Below, piece by piece: positions 22,709 through 34,999 of a stretch of 64,000 nt of DNA (position 1 is the stretch's first letter; each line of letters begins with the position of its first letter). Location of the stretch: positions 40,231,137-40,295,136 of the forward strand of contig CM060323.1 of assembly GCA_030674155.1 (NCBI GenBank). The letters run 5' to 3'. The DNA comes from Stramonita haemastoma. Lineage: Eukaryota > Mollusca > Gastropoda > Neogastropoda > Muricidae. The position numbers and the translations under genes are program-made. The notes beneath the pieces are model-generated. The model saw only the letters and a list, made by a program, of their open reading frames with translations, was not told where the DNA came from and ran no database searches.

Positions 22709-24693
22709 ATAGAAGCCAAGCTGCCATCTCCACAGTTTAAATGGAAATACAGACCATCTTGCGAGGCAGAGGATGAAGACCTAATCACTCCTGTTGAGGG
22801 TGAGGCTTTATTTTTCTTTTCTGATCTTCCTTGCACACTAACACATATCACAATCATGGAAAATACAAGTTCCATGTATCATTATTATTATTATCTCCAA
22901 TCACATTTCAAGACAATAAATACAATCATCATGTACAGAACTTACACAAAGGAGAAAGTATCTGAACTTTTGGTGTGCCAATGACTTGATTTCTTGAAAC
23001 AAGAACTGATTGTTCTTGTAAGCTTTCCATTGCTGGAAACCATTAACTTGTGTGTTACGAGTCTTGGTTCCCATATAGAACAGCAATCACATCACATAAC
23101 TAATGCTAAAATTCTCCATAACCTGTAACATGAAATTTTCTTTTGTACTGCCATGGTGGTATATTTCTTGACTTGGGCATGGAATTTGAAATTTGTATAA
23201 CAGGCAACTGAGGATCACAGGCTAAAGGCAAAATAATTCACTAAACACACAGGTGTGTGGTTTATTTAATTTCAAATTATTGTGACATTTTTTGATGGTC
23301 TATCAGCAGCCCAATGTGACACAAAGATGTAATTTAATTCAGCAACTCTGCTGTGGTAGCATTTTTAATTTTTGTAAGTAAAAGGCTTTAGAAAGCTTTT
23401 TTTTTTTCATTTTAAAGCATTCCGTTATCAAGACTTTCTAGCCATTTATTTGTCTACAGAACTCATAGAAAAAAAAAGAGAGAAAAAAAAGAGATGAACA
23501 CTTTTATAGCGGCATTACTTTTGATGGCTGCATTGTTCTGTATTATCTCCTCCCAAATCCCTTTTACACTCTGATGGGTTTTTCTGGTTATGATCACACT
23601 GAGTTTGAATGGACTGGCCTAGTAGTTAGGGCATCAAGCTTAGGATCTGACAAACATTTAGGGCATGAGTTTGAATCTCCAATTAAGATGTTTGAGAGAA
23701 TTTTTATCCCCAGGGATTAACATAGTTCTGAACCATTTCCCCCAGTGCATACTTTGGATATGACTATAAGTTGAGGTCCTAAAAAGATCAAAATTAAAGC
23801 AAAAATATCACAAATTACGGTACACATTACGGTCCATCCATTTTCTGTAGAGGATTATTCCTTTTTGCTCCTTGGCTAGAGCTCTGATGTTCACCTGTGG
23901 TGAAATTTTGCGTATGCAACTGTTTTTGCCCACCATGAAGGTAGCCGCATTCTGACTTTGGGATGTCTGCTGCATATATTTGTTTCCATAACCCATTGAA
24001 TGCTAACATGAATAACAGGATCTTTTATGTGCATATTTTATCTTTTGTATGTGTATATACATGAAGGGAATTAAGGCACTGACAGGTCTGCACCTGAAAT
24101 TGGCATGGGAGATTGTAAAAATCCCCATCCTTAATTTACCAGTCGCCGATGCCAAGGTTCGACCCCATAACTTCATGGACCTAAAGGACTGAAGTCGAAT
24201 GGTCTTAACCACTCAACTATAGGAAGAACTCAGCAGTGGCCAGTGGCATGGATGTTGTGAGCATACCCAGCATGCTATTTTGACTTGAAAAAGGAATGGG
24301 CTCCAACAAGTTAAACTAGCTCAAGGCACACAACTACCTAAACAATTCAGTGCAGTACCCCAATAAGAGTTAAAAAAAAAAAAAAAAAAAAAGTCAAGTC
24401 AAACTAAGTTTTAATTTTTCATGACACAAAGTCACACAAAGTCTATTGAATTCATGTATATGTATATTGTGTTTATCATGGGTAAATGTATGTTTATAAA
24501 CTTACATGTTACAGAAATGGAGCCCGATGTGTTGGGCAACATACAGCCATTGCTGACCAGCCATTGCAGCAGAAGTATTCGCATTGGGCTGTCTCGGAAG
24601 CAGAGAGTTAAGCGGCTTCATAAGAATGTAACTGATTCGTATGTCTTGTTTTCTGGTGATTTCTTTTTTAATGGAAATTTATTTCATCTATAG
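19680..24693 (+). CDS. RAD51AP-like protein, three coding exons (about 815 aa)
   Basis: The coding sequence joins 19680-21861, 22713-22799 and 24515-24693; all junctions are phase 1 and GT-AG. The first 750 or so residues are acidic, Ser/Glu/Gln-rich and low in hydrophobics, so probably disordered, and I recognise no domain in them. The penultimate exon carries PSPQFKWKYRPS. The last carries SRSIRIGLSRKQRVKRLHKN (residues 775-794), which matches the C-terminal RAD51-interaction motif of RAD51AP1 and RAD51AP2 (consensus LRLGLSRxxRxKxLHP) in position and pattern. By family, such proteins bind RAD51 or DMC1 and promote strand exchange in the nucleus. Length and composition suit RAD51AP2 better than RAD51AP1. 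The start is uncertain: an upstream exon boundary (AG at 19607-19608) and an out-of-frame ATG at 19653 both lie just before it. Confidence 0.6.
21862..22712 (+). other. Intron 1 of the RAD51AP-like gene, ending in (TG)n
   Basis: 851 bp, AT-rich, with a short CA-rich patch near 22060-22125. Its last part is a (GT)n tract of nearly 60 bases (about 22651-22707), then GCATAG/ at the acceptor. The usual polypyrimidine tract is replaced by the dinucleotide repeat. Confidence 0.65.
22713..22799 (+). CDS. RAD51AP-like gene, exon 2 (87 bp, frame-neutral)
   Basis: Encodes 29 residues including PSPQFKWKYRPSCEAEDEDL. Acceptor AG is at 22711-22712 and donor GTGAGG at 22800-22805. Entry and exit phases are both 1, so the exon can be included or skipped without shifting the frame. 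The W-K-x-R-P segment preceding a RAD51-interaction motif recalls the KWxPP segment upstream of the motif in RAD51AP1. Confidence 0.65.
22800..24514 (+). other. Intron 2 of the RAD51AP-like gene with SINEs
   Basis: It holds a SINE head and body (23605-23790, plus) and a SINE of the second type on the minus strand (23820-24235), then a poly-A run at 24371-24390 with a GTCAAGTCAA tail. The remainder is AT-rich with no recognised feature. Confidence 0.55.
23605..24235. repeat. SINE pair: head/body type (plus) and type-B SINE (minus)
   Basis: 23605-23790 carries GGCCTAGTAGTTAGGGCATC and a decayed body. 23820-24235, read on the minus strand, has a tRNA-like head (GGTTAAGACCATTCGACTTC, then GGGGTCGAACC), a middle module whose plus-strand text includes GAAGGGAATTAAGGCAC, and tail Y (GGCTACCTTCATGGTGGGC). 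The same type-B arrangement recurs at 56690-57065 and 61550-61935. Confidence 0.65.
24515..24693 (+). CDS. RAD51AP-like gene, terminal exon with RAD51-interaction motif
   Basis: After acceptor GTTACAG (AG at 24513-24514) it encodes EMEPDVLGNIQPLLTSHC and then the motif at 24568-24627 (SRSIRIGLSRKQRVKRLHKN). A further hydrophobic stretch (VLFSGDFFFNGNLFHL) leads to TAG at 24691-24693. That stop coincides with the start of an adjacent SINE body, so the last 16 or so residues may be an accident of the insertion. The family normally ends within a few residues of the LHP-like element. Confidence 0.6.
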
Positions 24694-24960
24694 TCTTTCG
24701 GATGAGATTGTGAATGGTGGCCCTGTGTGCAAGCTCACACAGCACATCTTGCGCACACGATCTCGTGCTGATCGGAATGGATGACAAAGTAAAACAATTT
24801 GTTTTTTTAAAAGGCATGCACACAGGTGTCGTGTTTAGACACCACCCAGGAGGTTGGATTGCGGCTACCTTAATGGTAGGTAAATACAGTCGCATATGCG
24901 AAATCTCATCATTGGTGAACCTCAGAGCTCTAGCTGAGGAATGCAGAAATAAAAGTAATT
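24692..24960 (+). repeat. SINE body plus tail Y next to the RAD51AP-like stop codon
   Basis: Starts AGTCTTTCGGATGAGATTGTG, contains AGCACATCTTGCGCACACGA, and ends with tail Y (GGTGAACCTCAGAGCTCTAG). Its first bases overlap the TAG of the upstream gene. Confidence 0.7.
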
Positions 24961-27900
24961 CTATGATAGTATCTTTAAACATAATTGGTGCCCCCAATCA
25001 AAAAAGAACATTACAAATTTTTTTTATCTACATAAACATACTTTTTATCTCATATGGCACTTCTTCCAGCCAAACATGTTCATCACATATCCAAAACTCA
25101 TCAGCCATTTCATTTTGAAAATATCCATATAATTTTGATTGTTTTCTTGTTTTATTTTCATAACCCCCCCCCCCCCCCCTTTCCGTGGATATATATTTCA
25201 GCATATACTAGGTTTATTTCATCTTGGGATACATTGGATTCACATTGTAAAACATAATTCATCTGAAACATCTTTGTATGCAATGAATCTCATTTTCAGT
25301 GTTTTGCTGAAATTTTTTTTTATTATAAAATATGTCTCAGTGTAAAATGTACCTTAAGACCATTACTACAGTAGCAGATTTTACTATTACATGTATTTAA
25401 GCTTTGGTAATTTCATAATATAAAAACTTCCAACTCTTCATTTATTTTCTACTTTGTTATCATATTCACTCAAGGATATGTGTATAATTTCCCCCCTTTT
25501 TTCAAGCTCACTTTTATACAATGCAATCAAATTGTATATTAGATAATTTTTTCAATGAACCCAATGTTTTTTTGTTGTGTATCAAATAAAAGAAAAACAT
25601 TTCTATCATTCAGTACATATTGCTGTACTATCATTGTTTTCATACAAATTCATTTAACCTAACCCTTTTTTGTGGCATTTCAAAAGCAGACTAATTTTCC
25701 CACTACCTTGTTGACTATTTCCAAGTTTATCAGTATGATTGAAATTCACCGTTGATATGTTTTGCCTTTCAGAGTGCTACAAGATTTAAGTTTCTGTTTC
25801 AAAACCTAATGTTAAAACTTGCTACATTTAAACTCTTTCATTAATCAGTGTTACAGTTGGTTTAGGGTTGTTTCTGTTTGACTGTTTTCATTGCCTCTTT
25901 ACGCCAATGTTTTGAAAATACTTTAAAGTTTGAATTAATTTTCAGCAAGTTAATGTTCAGCTTGGTTGACATCAGTAAAACAAGTTTAACTTTAATTTTT
26001 CATTTGAAAAGTATGTTAGGTTTTTAAAAAGTTTTTTTTTTTAAAGTAAGGTGGTTATTTTATAAACCAAACGAATATTAAGAATGAAGAGAGAAAAAGC
26101 TCTATGCCAATGTTTGTCAAGCACCCACGTAGAATTAAACTATTCACTTAAAAAATTAATCAGTCAGTTGCCTTTTATTCATAGTTGCTTCTTTTCAGAA
26201 GTTTCCACAAACATGTTTCACAGTATGCTGTATTAGCAAAACAGGACCAAAAAAGTGAAAACCTGTGACAGCATCATTTCAGTACTAACCAAAACCAGAA
26301 AACATGATTTAAGTCTGTTCTCAGTGGGCATAAACATCTGTCTGTTTGTTTAAAAAAAAATTGTTATGATGTATTACACCTTTTGAAAGAATTTAAAATA
26401 GTTTGAACAACTTGAGATATTTGCTTGTACTTTTCTGTCATTTCTTCAGTCTGATAGTATCTTTTTAAAATCTTATTTTTATTTATTTATTTATTTTTCT
26501 AATAATGTCTTTTGTTCTGCGACTTATGTGAAAACCAATGTCTGACTGATGAGTGTTTCTGAACTGATTCAAATGCATGGATCATTTTTACAAGCAAAAT
26601 AATCCAGTTACCAACTTTGTATCACGCAAAACTTTATTCCTAATGGAATAACTACAAGAAAAAAGTAGTAAAGAAAAAAACAACAACAAACAAAGCAACA
26701 CAAAACAAAGCATGTAAACAAACAACTAAAAACAATATGAAACCAGGCATGTTTGCAAAACTTTTTAGGTCTTGATAAATCATACATACATAAAAACAGA
26801 TCCAGTGGACATACACAATGGTACACTTATAAATGAACATAAATAACAGAGAGAACTTGTCATAACAATAACCACTTTTAGTTTGTACCAGCTGCTAGTA
26901 TTTTAGATTTCAAAATTTACCTCACACTGGTTTGTGTCTAGAGTTGTGAATTTGTAAGTATGATGCAACTGGATGAATATGCAAACAAATTAATATATAT
27001 ATATATATATAACCAACCAAACACTGATAGCATATCACAAATTTCAAGAGGCAATGTCCCCTTGTGCCATATTGAAACATTTTAGATCTGCAAACCACAC
27101 ACACACACAACACACACACACACACGCCTTGGGGCACACACTCAAATTGATATGGCTTGATGGAAAAAAGCAAATCGATGCTTACTCAATGTACCATCTG
27201 GAAATAAAATTTGATTGATTGATTGATTGATTGATATATACATGTATACAAGCTGCCACTTATAAAGCACATACAGATATATGTACACAGGCTTCCATAC
27301 ATACAGACACACACAATTTGCATAATTCTAACTCCTCTGTTGTAACTGGCACTGGGAGTGTCCCAGAGATCAGCACCATTTGCCAGCCATTAGTTTGCAG
27401 CAAAATGGCCACATTAGGTTAGTGCATTTTTAGTTTTCTGTTCTGTACTTTTGCTAATGACTTCCTTCGGATGAAACTGGAACTGAGTATGCCTGCCCTC
27501 CCTGTAAACCAGAAACTCTATAGCTTGTATGTTATATCTTCACTGACAGTGTTTATTCATGCACTCTAGCAAGTATGTTTACCTTGGGGTTAGAGCAATT
27601 CGTTTGAATTCTCAAGAAGACTCGCCATACAAGGTAAATCATCTTTCGTTTTATGTAATTACACATTCTCACAATACCTCTCAGTAAGTTTTCAAAAAGA
27701 CATAATTTCTGACTGAACACAGCCAAAAATGTGAAATATATTCTAACAGCCATCATTCATACTGAAACATTGGAAACCATTTTCTCTCTCTTTTTTTTTT
27801 GGTCATAAAATGTTTGTACATGGCACACTCAAAATATTTGTACACAAAATTATATAATTTCCATACAAAAGATACCTGAATTTGTAGGATCCATTCAACT

Positions 27901-28084
27901 TTTATTCAGTCTGCAAGCAGACTTCTGTCTTTCGAGCATCCATCTTGTTGCTAGACTAACTGGTCTCATGCTCTGCTTCAGGGACAGGCAGTGACACAGA
28001 CTTCCATGTAGAATTTCTTGATCCATAACATATTTTGATGTCTTGGATTTAGAATTACCCTGTCTATGGAGACTGTGGCTGAGG
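24961..28084. other. AT-rich intergenic DNA
   Basis: No gene is supported. At 27150-27236 there is a LINE-like 3' end (GCTTACTCAATGTACCATCT, then AATAAAATTTGATTGATTG) whose twin lies at 52340-52400. Otherwise there are homopolymers, (TA)n at 26995-27010 and (CA)n at about 27097-27126. Confidence 0.5.
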
Positions 28085-29430
28085 GACAGACCGTTTGACT
28101 TTCATCTCTGCGGGGCCATTAAGTCGTGGGTTCAAATCTCAGTAGGGACATCTGATAATTAAAGGCACTGAGGGATCTGTCAGTGTCTCAATTCCCTTCA
28201 TGCATGCATGCAGATCAAAAACATATGTTACAGATCCTGTAATTGATGTTAGTGTTTCGGGGCTTTGGGAAACCAACACATGCAGCATACACCCTGTGCC
28301 TGGAGAGGGATAGGTTCCACCAGGTTTAAGTTGCCCCAGAGACACGGCCTGAAACAGTCAGTGCAGTGCCCCAGCATCTCCTCAGGAAGTTCAGGGAGAG
28401 AGGAAAGGAGAGAGAGACATGATCTCTAAATTTACTGACCAAAAGTGGATAGCATATGTACTTTGATTGAGTGCAGACTAAATCTATAGAACCTACCAAA
28501 AAAAAGTTGTTTTGTCTCTGAGTTATACAAGTATTTACGATCATGAATTTGATTAAATTTTCAACATTTAAAAAAAAACACCATAGAATTTGATTATACA
28601 CAACAAATCAGAACAAACATTATTATGCCAAAAGATAAACTGATAAACAAAAAGCATTTAAAAATGCATCAATACAAATAAACTGAAGGCGATTGAACAT
28701 TCCTTTTCTACCCTGCCTTATGGTTGAAAATAACAAAGAAAATTTTTTTCTGGTGGTGGTTTACTTTCTGTGACATGCCGACCCTGCTCCAGAAACCCAC
28801 AGGGAGCTTATCAATGTTTGAACCTCAACACGTCAGTGTCACCCTTCAGAAAGGGGTCCTGAACTGTTGCTAGGTCACTTCAATGTGTTCAACAGTGCCT
28901 GCTCTCATACAACATGCACAGGACACTGCCTTAGCCCCCTACTGACAACAGCATCAGCTTAGTCATGGAGCCAGAGTGACTAAGAAAGACATCTGAGGTG
29001 GTGACCACATGATTGCTCCAACAACTGTCTGTCCTCCATGAATCCCTACTCACCACAGGCATGAAAAGTAGGAGAAACAAAATTTGAGGTCACCAAGAGA
29101 CCACAGCACCTGGGATCACATTTTCTTTTTACTGTATGTGAGTCAATGGCCAGGAGAAAGTATGAGGATGATATAATGAAAGTGCACTATCTTTGACACC
29201 ACTTGACAGGGGTGTATTCTGTTTATCACAATACACTCTGTCACAAACAAGATGGGTGCCAGAGGATGGAGAAACGTGCATCTGTAAAGTGGATGATGTT
29301 TGAATCGTGGTCCCTAGTGAGCCTATAGTAAACTTACTCAGGAAAGGAGCTATACAGTGTGAAAAAAACCCATTTCTCATGTGGGATTTGAACCTCCAAC
29401 CACTGCGCCCTGGCAGGTAGTTGCCTCAAG
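28085..29430. repeat. SINE fragments: type-B (plus) and a separate tRNA-like SINE (minus)
   Basis: 28085-28345 has GGGCCATTAAGTCGTGGGTT followed by CAAATCTCAGTAGGGACATC, matching the type-B SINE body at 56735 onward. 28975-29060 resembles the GTCACCACC element. 29100-29430 reads on the minus strand as a tRNA-like head (GGCGCAGTGGTTGGAGGTTC then AAATCCC) followed by a body of about 290 bp. Confidence 0.5.
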
Positions 29431-31044
29431 AACCTTAACAGTACAAAGAATATGCCATGAGCTGTTTGTAGGCTGACCAGGTTATCTGATGTAGTTTGAT
29501 ATTGAATTTCAGGCAGTTTACACTTTTTTCAGCTTTGATATGGCATGCTGACTGAGCTACAAGTGGAACCAAGGATAAACATCTACGATATGCATTTAGT
29601 TAGAGCTGATAACACATCACAATTCTTGTCAAAAAATGAAATTAACAAATGTGAACATAAGAAGCATATATGTATATAAAAAATACTTGTGACAAAGCAT
29701 ATGATGCACATACAAAAAAATGATTATGCACGTACAAAAAATGATTATGCACAAACAAAACTTCGACCAAATATAACAGATCTATCAAACCTATGAGGAT
29801 AATTTTTTATATCAGCACAGGTGAACTAGCAAGGCAATAAATAACCAGGGAAGAGATAAAAGACTATCCACGCATGTATGCATACTCCCTCACACATATA
29901 CGTGTGTGTGTGCATGCACGCTCACACAACCACACACACAGAATGAAAAAAAAAAAAAGAGTAGAAAAAAGGCGATTTTGTTCAATTTCAGTTGGTATTG
30001 GTATAGTTCTAAAAAAGGTGGCATCACCACATTGAGTACTCTATATACATTACATAACATCTACCAAAAAAAAAAAAAAATCACTTTGTTGACATTTCAC
30101 CAGCTGTATTACCCAGTCTACTGGTGAAGCCTTGGATGCATGTTGGATTATTTTTTTTTCATTTATCTACATTTTCTTCAGTTACAGGATTTTTCCTGTG
30201 CATGTTTGACCTCTGCATGAAAAAGAAACACCCTAATCCCTAAAGGAGGCAGGATGGAAGAACTAGCGAACCTGTATACAATCTGCATTAAAGGGCAAAA
30301 TACCCAAACCAACCAAACCAGGCAGGCTAAAAAAACTAACAAGCATGCAGTGGTTGACCTGGGAGGTTGTACTACGCACCACAAAGATACAAAATGTGTT
30401 TACCTTGAATACTTTAAAAAAAAGTGTATTATTAAAAAGCCCAAATTTAAAACATGCAGACTCCCCAAAGTTGAACAAATGAGGCTACCTTAACGGAGGG
30501 TAAATGGTTGATTATGCAAAATCTTACCATTGGTGATCCTCATAGCACCAGCTGAGGAACAAAACTTTAAAAAAAAACACCTCCATCAACCCCCCCCCCC
30601 CCCCCCCCCCCCCAAATAAAACCAAAACCAAACAAGAAACATGCAGATATCCCCTGAAGCCAAGAGCATTACTGCCTATATTGTGAGGTATTTGAAAACG
30701 GCCATACACCCTAACTTCTCATCCAGTGTGTACCGTCACAGTGATTCAGTGATTCCAAGGCGTGATGAGTCGGACAAGAGCGCACATTCTGGGCGACACC
30801 CAAGGTGGTAAAGCTGGGGAATGCCTGACAACTCCGCAACAACAAGCATGCAGACACCAGTATAGCAAAGACAGGTGCCAACCATGGGGATGGTGAACCC
30901 CCTCAGCTTCCATTCTACAACAAAAGGAGATGGGAACAGGCAAGACACATCCTGAGGCATGAGATTGATAAATCAGGTTGTTAAGGAAAAAAAATGTTGT
31001 AAAAAATTGTTCTTCATATGACACCAGAAGCAAAATAAACACAA
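29431..31044. other. Intergenic with a tail Y fragment and a shared repeat
   Basis: 30480-30575 is a decayed tail Y (GAGGCTACCTTAACGGAGGG). 30690-30960 shares a block (CTTCTCATCCAGTGTGTACC ... GATGAGTC ... ATTCTGGGCGACACCC) with 46740-46880 in the same orientation. A poly-C run lies at 30591-30613. No gene is supported. Confidence 0.5.
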
Positions 31045-32654
31045 AACACATGATAATTCAAGGCAAAGACAAAACAAAAAAATGAAGTCACGTCTTGATA
31101 AAAGAAAAATTTGCTTCTTGTGTTGGAGAAATTCAAAACGATTGCTGTAGAGATAGGCAGTCATGGACAAAGTTGTTACATGTATTAGTCATGGACAAAA
31201 TTGTTACATGTGGACCCAATAACAAAGGACACAAATAATAAAAAAAAAAAAAAAGGCAACAATGTCTCTGCAATTTGAAGTCAGTATTAGGTGACATGCA
31301 AAGAAAAAACATTGCATACAAAGCATCTCCTTGGGGCTTTAAAAAGTTATTATACTTTACTATATTCTTTATCACAGGCAATCTGTGCATCAATATATAC
31401 ACAATGCTAACTACAAATACATGATGTCAAAAAAAAAAAAAGGAAACAGCCTTGTTCCTGTACATCTACAAAATTTCATTTTGCTTTGTTAAGTTGTAAT
31501 CATTGAATATAATTCTAATGCTATCTCCTCTCACTCTGCAATCGCCCCCCCCCCCCCCCCCCCAAAAAAAAAAAGAAAAAAGAAAAAAAATTGCACCCTC
31601 CCCAAACCAAATTGCCCAAATCCAAACCAACCAAACAAAAACCACAAAAACAAAACTCAAGTCACACTGACATAACTTGTGCAAGCAAAGGCTTCAACAA
31701 GAGACTAAAAACTACACCTGCCCCAAAGTAAAAAACAAAACAAAAAACCAACCAAACAAAAAAAACATTTAAAGCTTTAAAAGACCATTTAAAAACTTCT
31801 TCAAGAATTTGAATCATGTGCAGACTATGATTCTAGAATTTGGTTACACACAGCTAAGGCCATTCTAAAATGTGACCTCTTGCAGGTAAGAAAATCTCAG
31901 ACTTTATCCAAAAATGTATGTACATACAAAATCAGATCACAAAAAAAAAAAACATGGAATGTACGATCTAGCTAAAGAGACTCAAATCTCGAAAGTACAA
32001 TAGAAAAAATAAGAAAACAATGAAAAAGAAAGCGTTTTCAAGATAAAGCTTATGCATCAGTGCTGGATTCAGATCAGCTAAAGTAAAAGAGATACAGGGT
32101 TCAGAAAAAAATAATGAATCATATTCCACTTAATCAAACTCATAAAATAACCACTAAAACAAATGTCAAAACAAAGATTCCCACTTCAGTACTCCTTAGC
32201 CTACGGGTGTGATTTTATCACATCATAGCTGCACAATGGAAAAACTGAAAATCTTATCTGCCCCCCCCCCCCAATAAACCCACTAAAAATGTCACCTCCA
32301 TGGGGGAAACCCCCCTAACCCCCATCTCTTGCTGGAAAAAAACCCAAACATCTACTTTAATTAAACTTAATCATTGTGATGATCCCAATAACATGTTACT
32401 ATACTATGCCCTGCCCACACTTCCTCCTCTCTTTGTTACACTTGCTTACTTACACTGCACTACAAACAAAGAGAACACCCCCCCCCCCTCACACACACAC
32501 ACACACATGTACACACACAAAAACAGGATTAAGGAATCTGACAATCATACCAAAAAATTGTGCTTTTCACAGAATATTGGTTTCTTCAGTCCTTCTAAAA
32601 ATACAATCTAGGGCATTTTGGGGGGATGAGTGGGTGCAAGTGAGTGATAGTGAG

Positions 32655-32658
<4 letters not shown>

Positions 32659-32692
<34 letters not shown>

Positions 32693-32774
32693 GTGTGTGT
32701 GGTGTGGTGTGGTGTGGTGTGGTGTGGTGTGGTGTGGTGTGGTGTGGTGTGGTGTGTGTGTGTGTGTGTGTGTT
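32659..32774. repeat. (GT)n and (GTGTG)n arrays in copy 1
   Basis: (GT)n at 32659-32699 is followed by a pentanucleotide TGTGG array at about 32700-32754 and more (GT)n. The same compound array is seen in copy 3 (40030-40145) and, degraded, in copy 2 (36630-36750). Confidence 0.85.
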
Positions 32775-33904
32775 TATCGCAGTTCTCTTCTTTTCATTGA
32801 ATAAAATTTAAGAAAATGTGCCTGTAAGGACTACATACTCTCTAAATGGACCTTTTACATTTGTGACGTTCCAGCACAAAAGGAGTCTGATGTCATAATC
32901 CGGCTTTTTGCATATTTTATATGATTCTAGATGTAATTTGAATGCTCTTTCTACTGGTGAAAACCCCATCAAAATCGGATGATTAGTTTTTGAGATAGCT
33001 GGTTTAGAAGAGGGTTTACCCGAAAGCGGCCATTTTGAGAAAATTAAGAAAAACTGAATCACAATTTCAATGCTAAATTTTCCTTAGCAACCAATGTTTA
33101 ATCTTTATGAAACTCTACATGCTGATTGAGTACACAAAGAAATACATACCTACAAAGTTTTGTGGTCATATATGAATTTTCTCAAATATTAGACCTATTT
33201 TAATGGGCGACTACCCCTGGCCTCGGAGCTCATTTTGGCTGATTATTGTATCTCAGGTTCTACAAAATATTTTGCAGTAATATTTTACACAGAAAGAGAA
33301 ATCATTATTTAAAGCTAGAATATTAAGTTTCAACAGTGAATATCAAGGGAAAATATTGTTGATTTAAAAAAAATATATATATTTTGTGAAAAACAGGTAA
33401 TCTCCTCATGGTCAATTAGCTAATGTATGGAATGTTGAAACTAATATCATTACAAAGGCAACACATGTGAACAGAAAGGTACCATGGACAGAAATTAGGA
33501 TATGTAAATTCACTTAGGTGTATACATTACCAATCTGGATTTTACTTAAAATCAACAAAATTACATTACCAAATTTAACTATGCTTAAAATTAAAACTTT
33601 GATGGACCAAAAACTTTTGAATAATAGCATTTATCTCAGAAGTCATTTTTGCATCTACATGCAAGGTTTCAGGGGAATACTTACTAGAGAATTTGCACAG
33701 TAAATGAGGCAATACTGTAGACATTGAAAATTAATCCAAAGTTTTATGATAATGTGAACATGCACAAAACCCCAGTCTCTTCCCCTTGCCAAAATTAGAC
33801 TCTGAAAACTCATTATTCTTATACTGTAATTTCTTTAGCCACAGCTTTGAACAACACTTACCTACACATAAAACTTATAAAGCCATAATGTGCACATACT
33901 ATAG

Positions 33905-33967
<63 letters not shown>

Positions 33968-34390
33968 GAAGCAAGTGTAAACTAGTTTTCATTCTTCTAG
34001 AATTAAACATTTATCAGCTGTTATATCATGTGTTACTAAATATTTTCATCATCTCTCATCCACTATCCCTGATTCATGTGTCTCTTTCCCTAATAAGTAT
34101 GCATGTATATGTATGTATATGTATATGTTCTCCATTAATTTCATGTTTAGTTTGTTTTGGTTGGATTTTTTTGTTATTTCCAGGTAAGTTGTCCATATTT
34201 CTGGTCTCACAGTTAACTGATGCACTTGTAGTTCTTGTTTTCATATTTTACTGTCTTATTTTGAAATGATTTATAATAGTCAAACTTTATGAAGCAGTTT
34301 TGTGTACAATTTTCTTTTCTTGTGAGAGTGAGATGAACAAGAATGATAAAATTTGATATTTGGGCAGTGAATAGTATTTTGATTTGACTT

Positions 34391-34405
34391 CACACACACA
34401 CACAC

Positions 34406-34456
<51 letters not shown>

Positions 34457-34465
34457 CACCTACAC

Positions 34466-34522
<57 letters not shown>

Positions 34523-34724
34523 ACACAAACTGCATCCTGTACTCTTGACTCTGATCCCCTTCCTCACTACTATCTTTTCTTGATTTTTTCCCCAGAATCA
34601 AATTTTTAAAAATCAAGATTTTTTTAATTGAAAAACTGAAGCCAGAGTTCTGCTTAAGATTAAAATAAAATCATCAAACAGCAACATAGTTTCAACACAT
34701 GACATTTTTCATACCCACCCACTC

Positions 34725-34794
<70 letters not shown>

Positions 34795-34839
34795 CCCCCA
34801 ACATACATGAAACTCAGCATTTGCACACACACACAGGAA

Positions 34840-34883
<44 letters not shown>

Positions 34884-34915
34884 AAATTACACACCCACAC
34901 CCACACCCACATGAA

Positions 34916-34968
<53 letters not shown>

Positions 34969-34999
34969 TCACACACACACATGAAATTACACACACACA
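34391..34999. repeat. Compound (CA)n microsatellites with CTACAC and ATGAAATTACAC interruptions
   Basis: (CA)n runs at about 34391-34516 and 34723-34999 are interrupted by CTACAC triplets and by ATGAAATTACACAC units. The second run forms the right end of copy 1. Copy 3 has the same structure at 41776-41900 and 42108-42440. Confidence 0.85.
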
